Origin: Sphaerolaimus hirsutus | Taxonomy: Eukaryota; Nematoda; Chromadorea; Monhysterida; Sphaerolaimidae | DNA length: 64,000 nt | Reading direction: 5' to 3' | NCBI GenBank assembly: GCA_964036195.1 | Contig: OZ038451.1 | Location: 7,382,529-7,446,528 of the forward strand | Part shown: positions 10,693 through 21,235 of the stretch, in pieces | How the letters are laid out: each line of letters begins with the position of its first letter | Numbering within the stretch: the stretch's first letter is position 1 | The notes under the pieces: generated by a model | Seen by the model: only the letters and a program-made list of their open reading frames with translations | The model's database searches: none | What the model was told of the DNA's origin: nothing | Program-made: the position numbers and the translations under genes

Positions 10693-11364
10693 GTTAGTTT
10701 TGTTGTTTTTCATGTTTGATTGCCATTTGCATCATCAGCGGCGCAAGGTCCAAATTTTTGCTTGTGACATTCACATTGGCCAAAATTTGACACTTGACAC
10801 TTTTTTGGCTCTCTGTCTGTAAACTTGTAAAATATAGCTGAAAATAAGTATACAACCATGTGTATATCCCAAAATAGCGATTTTGGGGTGAGAATTGACA
10901 AAATGGAACAAGAATTAACAATTTTGAGTGAAGATTTTGGAAAAATGCTCAAAATTTTGCCCTGCTTGTGAATGACACATTGTAATATCAAAATTTCTGC
11001 TTGTGACAACCGAAATCGCGCTTGTGACATTCACAAGCGCCCAAGCATTTACACGCCGCCTGTGATTTGCATTTGCAACATGACCTATTTTCATGTTTAA
11101 TAAAAAAAGTTAGGTTTACTAATTCAGTAAACTGTATGTACCCAAATAAAGTCCCAGGGAGTTTCATTGCCTGAATTTGTTTGCCGGGGGAAATTTTTAG
11201 ACTTTCCCACTACCCAGGTATTTTGGCTTGCAAAGCGTAATAAAAAATAAGTGTACCTATCTTGTAACAGCATAATTGTAAGTGTAAGGATAAATAGCCA
11301 AATACCCGCATATTTTGGGTAAGCGTAAGTAAATACGCTTTCGCAACTGTGCTGCTTACCACAG
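10693..11364. other. Intron between exons 4 and 5 with a MITE half next to the acceptor
   Basis: About 10740-11060 carries a repeated phrase TGCTTGTGACATTCAC or close variants (about 10758, 10998, 11020). About 11205-11349 resembles one end of the CAGAGTTG family (AAATACCCGCATATTTTGGG, then CGCAACTGTG) and stops about 15 bases before the acceptor CTTACCACAG. Confidence 0.45.
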
Positions 11365-11591
11365 AGGAAGTACAGGGCCGATGAATCTTCTGGCTGGCAC
11401 CTCATTCTGGATAGCACAAATGATGAGCAGACAAATGGAGAGCTTCATTCAGATTTCATACCATTTTACTCCGGCCAACCAGATGACCCACTGACTGAGG
11501 ACGTTGCAACTTTTGTAGCAAAATTTGAACGTTGGGGCTATGGTATCTTCGACATGATGGTTTACAAGAACATATACGATCGGAAGTTCGT
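11365..11591 (+). CDS. CTLD/PAN gene, exon 5: ligand loop of C-type lectin-like domain 2
   Basis: Acceptor CTTACCACAG (phase 0), donor TTCGT|GTAATT (phase 2). Reads RKYRADESSGWHLILDSTND, then SDFIPFYSGQPDDPLTEDVA, then GIFDMMVYKNIYDRKF. The FYSGQPDDP segment matches the long-loop region of CTLDs, where Gln-Pro-Asp marks galactose-type calcium-dependent binding in characterised family members. Whether this domain binds sugar is inference. Exon 6 supplies the closing G-I-C-E-Y-R strand. Confidence 0.75.
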
Positions 11592-11785
11592 GTAATTCTG
11601 ACTCTGGTTTTCAGTGTGACTCTCGTACTAACGATGGCAAACAGTCAAAAAAAAATATTTAAATTTTTAAGTGTTTTTTCTGAAATGAATTTTTGCATTG
11701 TTCTCCAAAATAATTTCCAAATTTCGAATTTAATTTTTGAATTTTTGAATTTTCGAATATTTCTGACAATTTTCTGACAAAAATT

Positions 11786-12103
11786 TTGGCGCTGGCGCTA
11801 TTGGCGCTTGGCGCCATTACCCTCTGGCGCCATTGGCGCTTGGCGCTGAGGTTCAAAAAAGCGCTATGGCGCTTTTGGAGCTTGGCGCTATTTTGCTCTG
11901 GCGCCATTGGCGCTTGGCTCTGGGGTAGTGATGTAAAAGCGCCATGGCGCTGGCGCCTGGCGCTAGCGCGAAAGCAAAAAGCGCCATGGCGCTTTTGGCG
12001 CTTGGCGCTAAAATGCTCTGGCGCCATTGGTGCTTTTGGCGCTTGGCGCTATTTTCCGGTGGCGCCATTGGCGCTTGGCGCTAGCATTTTAAAAAGCGCC
12101 AAA
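11786..12103. repeat. GGCGCTTGGCGC array
   Basis: Dense reiteration of GGCGCTTGGCGCTA, CTGGCGCCATTGGCGC and AAGCGCCATGGCGCTTTT, with units of about 16-20 bp that are largely self-complementary. Part of the TAGTGATG-ended element family (compare 20102-20378). The open frames through it on both strands (Ala/Trp/Arg- or Leu-rich) are by-products of the repeat. Confidence 0.85.
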
Positions 12104-12239
12104 AAAGCACCAGAGAATGAAAAATTTACGCTGCGATAACTGAATGCGAATTGCGTAAGCTCGATGGCCAATTCATTTTATGGCTATTTTTATTCTTATG
12201 AATGAAGTGTGCATCATACTACCTGTCGTAAAAGTCTTA

Positions 12240-12435
12240 ACAGTCATGTAAAATGCCCTGTAAAATGTGAAACATATTGAAATTTGACATTCTACGGGGT
12301 CTTTCAAATGACATTTTACAGAATATTTTACATGACATTTGGCATTTTACAGGGGTTTTTTTACAAAACTTTTGACATTTTACTGGTAATTTGACACTTA
12401 ACAGAGTTTTACAAGGTCTGGGAGTGTCCCCACCC
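12240..12435. mobile_element. Relative of the TGTAAAATG-ended MITE that splits the UNC-93-like exon
   Basis: Left part GTCATGTAAAATGCCCTGTA, right part with TTTGACATTTTACTGG and then GGTCTGGGAGTGTCCCC. These are the same terminal words as the MITE at 54281/63740. A degenerate relative is at about 26390-26500. Confidence 0.5.
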
Positions 12436-12576
12436 AGGTAGAATTTCTACCTTTAGTGTTAAGTAAGAAAGCTTTTTGGCTTTCATTTGGCTATTATTAC
12501 TTTCTGGGAGACGATGGAAGTGATAAGGTGATGAAACCGATAGGTGAACTGTGCCTGCGTCATAAAAGGAAAATAT

Positions 12577-12853
12577 TTTGGCGCTGGCGCCATTGGCGCT
12601 TGGCGCCATAGCCTCCTGGCGCCATTGGCGCTTGGCGCCATGGTCTGGAAAAGCGCCATGGCGCTTTTGGCGCTTGGCGCTATTTTGTTGTGGCGCCATT
12701 GGCGCTTGGCGCTGGACTATGAAAAGCGCCATGGCGCTTTTGGCGCTTGGCGCTAAAATCCTGGCGCTTTTTACATCACTACTCTGGGGGTCAGAAAAGC
12801 GCCGTGGCGCTTTTGGCGCTTGGTGCTTAAAGTCTGGCGCTTTTTCCATCACG
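12577..12853. repeat. Second GGCGC array
   Basis: Same unit as 11786-12103, ending GGCGCTTTTTCCATCAC, the typical terminus of the TAGTGATG family. CTTTTTACATCACTAC at about 12765-12780 suggests that one complete right end is embedded in it. Confidence 0.8.
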
Positions 12854-13465
12854 AAACACAGCCATTGTTTTTAATGTGTATTCTGCGTTTACCGGATAAC
12901 AAACCGCATTACGTTCTCTATACACCAAATTTGGGGGGGGGGTGGGGTATTTCAAGGCAATATTTATAAATTCATAGTGGCAATATTGAGGGGGTATTTT
13001 GAGGGGGGAGGATATTTCAAGGAAATACGGTATAAAAACAGATGTCAAAGTCCGCCTCTTCCGCCGCGGATGACATTTCAATGTTTTTTTGTTATTATAC
13101 ATTTCGTTTTTCATACGCGCCGCATTTCAATTGTTGATTTATTTAGCATTTTGAACTTAAGAGTGCGTTTTGTTGCCTTGAATTCCCTGAAAAATTCGAA
13201 AACTATTTTTGAATTTTCGAATTTTTTGAACAATAAATCTAGGTATTTTTAAGTGTTCTTTCTAGGGGTGAAATAAAAATTCGATAATCCCGAAAAAACT
13301 TGAAGATTCGAAAATGTTCGAATCTTTGTTGGCCATCGTTAGTCACTACTCGGGTGTCAAAAGAAATTTTTGCATTTGCTGGAAAGTGGAAACAGAAAGG
13401 AAGGAAATTTTTAAATTAAGGAAAAATAAAATGCCGGCAAACGGAGGCAAAATTTGCATGGAAAC

Positions 13466-14503
13466 CAGAGTTGTACAAATACTGGTATTTTTGGAAAACG
13501 TAAACGTAAACGTAAATACCTTTTCCAAATCTAAAGTATAAATACTAAAACGTAAGGTATTTTTAAAATACCGAGGAATACGTAAAAAAAACGTAAACGT
13601 AAAAATTTTATACGCGTAGTATTTGCCATTTTGCTTTGGAAAATACCATTATTTTCACCTTTATATGGGTCAATCACTGATTTCCATACAATATCTTTAT
13701 GTTTTAGCACTACATGCTCACCATAATGAACAACATCGAGTCAGACAACTATAACAAATGATAATCTAATTTAACACAATGATGATATCGACATCAAAAT
13801 TGAGCAAAAATTACATATTTTTGTAAATCAGTCTGATAAATAATTTGCTCAAATGTTTCCACATCCCAAATGGATACTTTTACCAAATTTCAAAAGCCCA
13901 GCATGGCTAAATGGACACTTTACAGCCACTGTTTCAGTGCATTGCAACTTTTAAAACTGTTTGTTTAGCCTAGCCTATTTTGGAAAAATGTCTCATCAAA
14001 TATACTGTGACATTTGTCATACCTATCTGAAGACAGAACCTAAAATTGTGTTGAATTTTTATCATAAATATACACTTTCTTTCATTATTTTGTTCATAAT
14101 TTATTGTCAGTTTATGACAAAATACAGTTGCATTTTTATGTACAGCATTTACTCCGCTCAGTGGACAATAGTGGCTATGTATTGGAGTGTATTAAATATT
14201 TGAGGTGTTGTTTGTACTCATTCTAATCGCGGGACTAAAGTGATCGCCACGTCATTCTGACCATTTTAAGTGGTCAACCATCAAAATCGGTAGAGAATTC
14301 ATAGCAATATGCAGTTTCTTCTGAGGGCGCAGCCACTAAAAACACCTAAATATCAGAATTTTTACGTTTTCCGAAGTACCCGGGTATTTCGGTCAGGAAA
14401 ACGTAACAAAACGTAATGGTATTTTTGGAAAACGTAAACGTAAATATAAATACCCGAATAACCGGGTATTTCGGGTAAACGTAAATACGTTTTTCCAACT
14501 CTG
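13466..14503. mobile_element. hAT-like element CAGAGTTGT...CCAACTCTG, TSD ATGGAAAC/ATGGAAGC
   Basis: Left end CAGAGTTGTACAAATACTGG, right end TTTTTCCAACTCTG. Flanks ATGGAAAC (13458-13465) and ATGGAAGC (14504-14511) differ at one base. Both subterminal regions are ACGTAAACGTAAA-rich. The central 600 bp is AT-rich and without a gene. Confidence 0.8.
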
Positions 14504-14504
14504 A

Positions 14505-15131
14505 TGGAAGCATGCAGAAAATTACAAAAATTTCTTTGGAAAAGGTAAAAATCTGCAGAAACTTTGCTAGAAATAGAAACAATTGCAGAAATTTTGCTGG
14601 AAAATGAAAACAATTGCACAATTGAAAAACGGCAAATAACAGGGGCCAGTTCCGCAAATTGAAAAGTGAGAAGTGAAATGGCTAATGCGAAGTGAAATGA
14701 GAAGTGAAACGGCAAGTGAATTGGCAAAAGCGAAGTAATAAAATCAAAATAAAAAGTAAATTTAGGTTTCGCCATTTCACTTGCCAATTCACTTGCCATT
14801 TCACTTCTCGATTGCGCTTTGACCTCGCCTTTGCCATTTCACTTCTCACTTCTCATTTTGCGGAACTGGCACCAGGTTTACCAGTTTGGCTGAAACAGAA
14901 AACATAAAGTTGAGCTGGAAAATTAAAAATGAGGCTGAAAAAAAATTTTAGCTGGAAAATGGAGAGGAGGCTGAAAAACAGAAAAATTGCTGGAAAACTG
15001 AAAATCAGCTGGAAATATGGAATCTTTACGAAAGATTTAGCAACCAGAAATTGGAAACGAGAAAAAAATTGTGTTTGGAAAATGGAAACGAAAAAATGCA
15101 AAATGGAAAATGCAAAAGTTGACACCCTAGT
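14505..15131. mobile_element. Purine-rich MITE (TAGGGTGTCAAC family) split by a hairpin MITE
   Basis: Reiterated GAAATTTTGCTGGAAAAT and GGAAAATGGAAACGAAAA sequence ends at GTTGACACCCTAG, the reverse complement of the terminus at 1194. A hairpin element (14642-14871) is inserted in it. Confidence 0.55.
14642..14871. mobile_element. Hairpin MITE, GGCCAGTTCCGCAAATTG ends
   Basis: GGGGCCAGTTCCGCAAATTG at the left is mirrored by TTTTGCGGAACTGGCACC at the right. Both arms are built of AAGTGAAATGGCAAGTGAA-type phrases. A related, more diverged fragment lies at about 5890-5970. Confidence 0.7.
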
Positions 15132-15169
15132 CACAATGAAATTGAAGCTTTAAAAACGACATTGCACAG

Positions 15170-15358
15170 GCACCAGGGCATTTGCGAGTATAGGGACGCG
15201 ATCTATCCACGGAATTTAACAAGTGCCAATGCTAAGCTGAGTAAAAGTGGAGTCAAGATACGGCAGAAATACACGTTTACACCACGAAATACTGGAGATC
15301 TGAAGACTGAGAGTGTAGATGATTGTGCACAGCGCTGCTTGGATTATGGACGAGACAG
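15170..15358 (+). CDS. CTLD/PAN gene, exon 6: end of CTLD 2 and start of PAN/apple domain
   Basis: Acceptor ATTGCACAG, entering and leaving in phase 2. Reads HQGICEYRDAIYPRNL at the start: G-I-C-E-Y-R is the usual last strand and last cysteine of a CTLD. After about 30 linker residues, TESVDDCAQRCLDYGRDR opens a PAN/apple module (C...C pair in a helix). PAN domains mediate protein or carbohydrate contacts in extracellular proteins. The junction with exon 7 rebuilds R-C-R-C-F-S-W, as expected for PAN. Strong phase and motif agreement make this one of the best-supported exons. Confidence 0.8.
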
Positions 15359-15380
15359 GTTATTACCGTATCACCTCGGA

Positions 15381-16082
15381 TTAGGGTTGGCACTTGATTT
15401 TTTTAACTGATTTGTTTTTAAATCTGATTTTTTTTTAATCAAAGGGTGGAAACTGATTTTAATTTAAAAAATCAAAAAGCAAAATTTCTGGTAGACTTGC
15501 ACTAGGTATTTTGCAATTTTTTGCGTGCAAGCGCGCAATTTCTCATACACATTACCATTTGTGGTGTTTTCGTGGGTGTTGGGGCATTTTTAGTATAAAA
15601 GCTTCCATTTATTCATGTTACCGAGTAATAATAAACTATGCTAGTGTAGTATATAATATGCAGCCAATGTGCTCCCACATACTTCTACAGTGTGTAACAT
15701 CACTGTCAATGTATTAGCGTTCTCTTACAACCTTATTTAAGCACTATTGCATGCTGAACTTAACTTGAAGTCACAAACATTCGACAAAAAGCGATATATG
15801 TAATAAGTCGACATAAAAATAGATATTTTTGGAAGAAATCACTGCTTATAATGCTATCCCATGACTCCACAGTCATAATATGATCACAATAGATAACAAT
15901 ACATTGTCTGACACTTAACATACACATATTTTTTCTCTATACCCCCATTTTGGACAATTGAAAAGAACTGATTTTAATTTTTATTTTTTTTAATTTTTTT
16001 TTTAAATCAATTTTTTTTTCAAAAATTGATTTTTTTTATCAAAAATCAAGGCGTTTAAAAAATTGATTTTTTTTCCAACACT
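15381..16082. mobile_element. hAT-like element, exact TSD ACCTCGGA, inside a C-tract element
   Basis: Left TTAGGGTTGGCAC, right TTTTTTTTCCAACACT, with an exact duplication ACCTCGGA at 15373-15380 and 16083-16090. It interrupts a TACCGTATCACCTCGGATAG element end that begins at 15364. The interior is related to 6823-7442, and the ends are extremely T/A-rich with TTTAAATCAATTTTT repeats. Confidence 0.85.
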
Positions 16083-16140
16083 ACCTCGGATAGTATCAAA
16101 AACAATTCCCCAGGGGGACCATTCTAGCAAAAACGGTTAT

Positions 16141-16390
16141 TATACTCGGCGTACGTGATACTCTGCCCTCGCACTGATTTATGCCTCGTGTTGGAAGCGT
16201 GCCAATGATTTTTAAATAATGCGATTTCCGTAAAAATATGAAAAAAATTCATCGATGTGAATATGTTTATGAATAACATTATAACAACAATCAATTTTTT
16301 CATCTTTTTATGAAACTCGGACGTGTTAACCATCGTTGGCACACTTCCAGCGGGAACCACGCGTGCAGGGTGTAAAGTAACCGGACTATA
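16141..16390 (-). mobile_element. 250-bp TATACTCC...GAGTATA element, reverse copy
   Basis: Reverse-complement copy of 10003-10252, starting TATACTCGGCGTACGTGATA and ending GTAACCGGACTATA. It sits in the remains of the C-tract element that begins at 15364. Confidence 0.85.
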
Positions 16391-16650
16391 ACATTTACTC
16401 AAAGATACACGCTTGAATGATACCCCTGCCCCCGGGGCATTATTGTTTTGTTTGACTTTTTTAAAGAGGGAGGATGCGAGAGGGTTAATTATTCAAGTGT
16501 CAGTATTATTATGTCGTTAGAATTTTCAAGCAGGTTTCTATCAACTCCTTTAATGAAACGTTCACGTTTGTTGAAATTGGGCATGACAAGTTGAGACAGT
16601 ATTACAGCTCAAGCCTATTCCATAAAATTGTCATATATAAAACGTAAAAT

Positions 16651-17544
16651 TACCGTATTACCTCGAAATACCCCCAGGGGGGTGATTGTTTCATAGTGGT
16701 CCCGAGAGGGGGGGGGGTTAAACGAGGGGGGGTATTTCGAGGGGGGGGGTATTATTTCGCAGAAATTTTTTGAAATCCTAGTACAAAATCGTTGTTTGTG
16801 ATGTGCGCTGGGGTAGAAAAATGCATCAATAACTGACATGTACCGTATTACCTCGAAATACCCCCATGGGGGTTTATTATTTCGCCAGCAAAATTTGAGC
16901 GGGGGTTAATTCGAGGGGGGGGTTTATTCGAGGGGGGGTCTTATTATTTCGTCAGAAATTTTCGTAAGGATCGTAGTAAATAGTAGGCATTTGCATGCCC
17001 AAAACAGGTGATAAATGTGTCCAAACAATATATATTTGGACATAAAAACGTAGATTAGCTTCACAAACATGTCCATGTGTAGCTGCAATAGAAATAAACA
17101 GTAAAATACATCATGTACATTGCGTACATGACGTATTTATTATGTACATGACGTACATCATTCCGAAGGGGGGGGTATTTCGAGGGGGGGGGGTTTATTA
17201 TTTCCCCAGCCCATTTTGAGGGGGGGTTAATTCGAGGGGGGCGGGGGTTAATTCAAGGGGGGGGGATAATTCGAGGTAATACGGTATTTATAGACTCCTG
17301 TAGACTAATATCAGTACGTAGATGCTATAAACACTGTTCTAACCTGATTCCGACATTGTTTTAACGTGTGTTCTGCACTTCGCAGAACACAAACTGCAGT
17401 ATTTGTCATGTACGTTCTCTTTACACTCAATCTGGGGGGGTATTTCGAGGGGGGGGGTGATTGTTTCATAGTGGTCTCGAAAGGGGGGGGGTCAAACGAG
17501 GGGGGGTATTTCGAGGGGGGGGGGTATTTCGAGGAAATACGGTA
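16651..17544. mobile_element. G-tract element containing a second, nested G-tract element
   Basis: Outer ends TACCGTATTACCTCGAAATA (16651) and TCGAGGAAATACGGTA (to 17544). The outer copy has the GATTGTTTCATAGTGGTC sub-type, shared with 44533-44982. The nested copy is listed separately. Confidence 0.8.
16841..17286. mobile_element. Nested G-tract element
   Basis: TACCGTATTACCTCGAAATA at 16841 to GAGGTAATACGGTA ending 17286. The interior phrases GTAGTAAATAGTAGGCATTT and ACATTGCGTACATGACGTAT are shared with copies at 25411-25845 and 41144. Confidence 0.85.
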
Positions 17545-17733
17545 TATTAAATAATCAATAAAGTTATGATACATAATGTAAAATTATATGATGTAAATAT
17601 CATATGATGTCAAATGAGTTACATAAAATAGTTCATGTAAAATCAAAAGTGATTACCAGAGAATAATTAACTGATTAACTAAGAGATATTTACTGAAGTG
17701 ACATTTGGACACAATAAAGATTATTGATAGCAC

Positions 17734-18149
17734 TACCGTATTTCTCCGTGTAAACCGCCCGGGCGTTATACAAAACCAAGGCACTTTTCAGCAACCTTTT
17801 TTTTAAACTTGTATAACGCCCGGGCGTAAAATTATTGGGGAGGGGGGCGTTATACACGGAAAACATTTTGCTTACATATCTGCATAAATATTTTTTGTTC
17901 CCAGCGTGCAGCGAATTCAATGAAAAACGTGCATACGCTGAATAACAATGCATGCCGAAAAGTCACAGCATTCAAAAATACAAACGACGTGAACTCTTCA
18001 TTACTGTGCAGCTCGATTTGACATAAAAATATTTCAACTTGGCTTAAGTTTTTGAAACCAAGTATAGCGCCCCGGGGGCGCTATAAAGCTGTATAACGCC
18101 CCGGGTGTTGTGCACGGGGGGGGGGCGGTTTACACGGAGAAATACGGTA
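17734..18149. mobile_element. TACCGTATTTCTCCGTGTAA element
   Basis: Ends TACCGTATTTCTCCGTGTAA and TTACACGGAGAAATACGGTA are perfect inverted repeats. Next to them are ACCGCCCGGGCGTTATAC and its counterpart. It shares the outer TACCGTAT octamer with the G-tract elements but has a different interior, so it is a separate family. Confidence 0.85.
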
Positions 18150-18172
18150 CCTTACTGTAAAGTTGTAGCACT

Positions 18173-19137
18173 GGACCATGTTTCATTGACATCTAAACCC
18201 ATCCCACATCTAGACTGACCACACATATAATTCTACCCATCAGACATCTAGGCCCATAGCACATCTAAACCCCCCATAGATGTTGGATGGGCTTAGATGT
18301 GTGATGGGGTAAGATGTGTGATGGGCTGGGTATTAGCGACATGTCAAGTAAAGTGATTTGCGCGTTATTTCACATGCCTTTGTGTTTGCAGCCCACCCAA
18401 TGAAGGAATGGGCATGTACACCAATATCTGTGTCTTGTACTCTTGATTTTACAATATGTAAGCATATCCAGATATGAAATTGGAATTTTGTTAACTTCAC
18501 ATAATGACTGTTAACTTCCCAGCCAGCCACCGACACCCACACTCATGTGAAATTCTGTAAATAGGTTTGTAATTATCATTGATTTAGCTGGCAATGGAAT
18601 ATTTATGATTAAAACTGGGAAAAACGTGGGGGACAAGTAGTTTCAGGGAAATGTTTTCAGGGGATGTAACTTTTTCAGGGAATGAATGGAATTTTTTTTT
18701 ATTTTTTATTTTTTATTTAACACACATACCGCGGTTGGCTCTACAAGTCAAGGGCATAAAATACAAAAAGATAGAAAAAGAAAAGAAATATAGAACTGAA
18801 GTCTAGTCGGACAAGAAATGTTTCAAGGGAGCAGCGAAACAAATAATGTATGGGAGAAAAGCACAGAAAAACATTCTAATCAATGTGATAAAATGTCATT
18901 TACAACATTTTCTTAATACTATACTGGTGATATTTGCTGCTCCACGCAAAGTCCCGCGGAGCACTTCGCGGGGGGAAGTACTTTGTGTTTGCTGACACGC
19001 ACCCATCACACATCTAAGCCCATCCCACATCTATGAGTGGTTTAGATGTGTGATGGGCCTAGATGTGCGATGGGTAGAATTAGATGTGTGGTAGGTCTAG
19101 ATGTAGGATGGGTTTAGATGTCGGATGACACGGGCTC
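18173..19137. mobile_element. Inverted-repeat element with ACATCTAAGCCCATC minisatellite arms, TSD GTAGCACT
   Basis: Exact 8-bp duplication GTAGCACT at 18165-18172 and 19138-19145. Each arm of about 130-160 bp is a short tandem array of CACATCTAAGCCCATC-like units (18190-18330), inverted at 19005-19125. The centre is AT-rich and contains no gene. Confidence 0.85.
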
Positions 19138-19397
19138 GTAGCACTGTATCACTATTCCTTATTTAGTAATGAATATTACGCTATGTAAAAAAAATTTTGT
19201 TAAATTTTTCATCAAGCTGTAATACCGGCTTTATGGGGATATATATTCCATTATCCATGAAAAAGCACAGTTTGCATAACAGTTTGCATTTGATGATACC
19301 GAGCTCGGAATAATTTGCTCGAGCCGGGCTCCCGTCGTAAATTCAGTCATTCTGAATTTTGAAATTTTGCATTATTAACATCATCTTCCAATTACAG

Positions 19398-19534
19398 GTG
19401 CCGCTGTTTTAGCTGGAGGAGCACCGATGGAGATTGTCGCCTAACAACTGCGCCATGTTATAGGGGCGAAATTGAGAACGTAGAATCAACTGCTTCCACG
19501 TACAATATGGCTGTTCAATATGTTGATCTCAGAG
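19398..19534 (+). CDS. CTLD/PAN gene, exon 7: second half of the PAN/apple domain
   Basis: Acceptor CAATTACAG, strong donor AGAG|GTAAGA. Enters in phase 2 (completing Arg from exon 6) and leaves in phase 1. Reads CRCFSWRSTDGDCRLTTAPC then YRGEIENVESTASTYNMAVQ. C-x-C-F-S-W followed by D-G-D-C-R-L is the classic core of a PAN/apple domain. The protein must continue beyond this exon, but the following exons were not clearly found. Confidence 0.8.
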
Positions 19535-19812
19535 GTAAGAATGGATAAGTCACTGAAATGGCATTTTGTCATGTTTTGAGACTCTTTAGTTTGCACGCCT
19601 TTTACATTAAATTTGTCAAATACCGTATTACCTCGAAATACCCCCAGGGGGTTTATCATTTCGCCAGCAAATTTTCAGGGGGGGGGGGTAATTCGAGGGG
19701 GGTCTATTATTTCGCCAGAAATTTTGTGAAATTCCACATACTCTGACGTAGAAAAAGCATGACACGTGACATAGCTGTATATGTGTTTATAGATGAAATA
19801 TTCGCATTACCT

Positions 19813-20581
19813 AAGCCGGAGTTACAGCATAACGATAAATATAAGGTGATATATCAAACGTCACCGATAAATCCATTATTTTCATGTTTTGAAGTTTTTT
19901 AGTGAAAATAAATGTTCAATACTTGAATTAGAATGAAAAAATTTTCATATGGGAGATGTTAAATTCGAATTTGAATGAAAAACGTTCGATGAAAAATGGT
20001 CCGCCGACAAATCAATTTCACGGTGATGTCCTAAAATCAATTTGTCGGCGGTCATTGCATGAAATGCCCACCGACAAATTGATTTTTTGATTTGTTGGCG
20101 GTAGTGATGTAAAAGCGCCATGGCGCTGGCGCCTGGCGCTAGCGCCAAAGCAAAAAGCGTCATGGCGCTTTTGGCGCTTGGGGCTAATTTCCTGTGGCGC
20201 CATTGGCGCTTGGCGCCATGCCCATGAAAAGCGCCATGGCGCTTTTGTTGCTTGGCGCTATTTTTGACCAGCGCCAGGAACAAAATGCCTGGCGCTGGCG
20301 CTTGGCGCTAAGGGTCGGAAAAGCGCCATGGCTCTTTTGGCGCTTGGCGCCAAAGTTCTGGCGCTTTTCACATCACTAGTCGGCGGACCATTTTTTATCG
20401 GACGTTTTTCATTCAAATTCGAATTTAACATCTCGCATATGAAAAACTTTTCATTCTAATTTGAGTATTGAACATTTATTTTCTCTAAAAAACTTGAAAA
20501 CATGAAAATAATGGATTTATCGGTGACGTTTTATTTGTTGTATTACCTTCTATTTATCGTTATGCTGTAAATCCGGCTTAA
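19813..20581. mobile_element. AAGCCGG foldback element with nested GGCGC element
   Basis: AAGCCGGAGTTACAGC at the left and GCTGTAAATCCGGCTT at the right. Long arms are mirrored (TTCATGTTTTGAAGTTTTTT and its complement, ATTCGAATTTAACATCTC and so on). The arms also contain GGTCCGCCGACAAATC. A GGCGC element is inserted off-centre at 20102-20378. Confidence 0.8.
20102..20378. mobile_element. Complete GGCGC-array hAT-like element, TSD GTTGGCGG/GTCGGCGG
   Basis: Inverted ends TAGTGATGTAAAAGCGCC and TGGCGCTTTTCACATCACTA. Flanking 8-mers GTTGGCGG (20094-20101) and GTCGGCGG (20379-20386) differ at one base. The interior is an array of GGCGCTTGGCGC and GCGCCATGGCGC units. This is the best-delimited copy of the family. 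Confidence 0.85.
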
Positions 20582-20623
20582 ACCCTGTCCTTACGTCACT
20601 CAGTCATTGGTGTTGGTTTCAAC

Positions 20624-21235
20624 CAGAGTTGTTAGAATTACTGAACTTTTTTAAAAGTATATGTAAACGTAAAGTATTTTTTTTTACTCACCACAAAGTA
20701 TAGAAAACGTAAAATACTTTTTTTTTACTTGTACGTACGCGTAAATGTGGGTACTTTTTTGTGAGTGTAGAAACGACTACTTTTCCTCATAGAATGTGTA
20801 AAAGTGTGCACTTTTTTATACGTGTACAGCACAACGTATGTTTTTCTATAAGCAAATGACAGATTACCTATATAGTTTTCAAGGTCCCTTTTTTCTGGGA
20901 GATAAAAATCATCGTTCTCCCGACTTGTTTACCACATCCATTGTCTCCACAACCATTTCAATTTGGTTGCGAATTTTGAAATTTTTAAAGGCACTACCCC
21001 CGCATATCTAAAATATTCAATGGAACCACTTCTGTAAATATATAGCAGTGTAGTTACTTTTTAAATATGTCCCACATTGTATTTTTATAAATACATTTTC
21101 CGTACGCGTACGCTTTGAAAGTGTACGCGTACAAGTGCGTATGGTATTTTTTTGAAAAGTATATGTAAATGTATTTACCGCGTACTCGCGTACGCGTATT
21201 TTTCGAGTAAACGTACATACCTTTTAACAACCCTG
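20624..21235. mobile_element. hAT-like element, exact TSD GTTTCAAC
   Basis: Left CAGAGTTGTTAGAATTACTG, right CCTTTTAACAACCCTG, exact duplication GTTTCAAC at 20616-20623 and 21236-21243. The interior carries many ACGCGTACGCGTA and AGTATATGTAAACGTAAA phrases. Confidence 0.85.

Larger units (their letters stand above)
11629..13341. mobile_element. AACGATGGC-type element or pair of halves, with GGCGC arrays inside
   Basis: TAACGATGGCAAACAG at 11629 and TTGGCCATCGTTA ending 13341 are the inverted ends of the family seen at 42668-43515, each followed by the GAATTTTCGAATTTTT interior. The flanking 8-mers TCTCGTAC and GTCACTAC do not match well, so these may be two independent half copies. Between them lie two GGCGC arrays (11786-12103, 12577-12853), a relative of the 54281 MITE (about 12240-12435) and part of a G-tract element (about 12925-13033). 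Confidence 0.5.

Noticed and set aside
11659..12852. Long open frames rich in Ala, Trp, Arg and Leu on both strands
   Set aside because: They are translations of GGCGCTTGGCGC tandem units, open in several frames at once, with no codon bias or start context. The same peptides recur in every GGCGC array.
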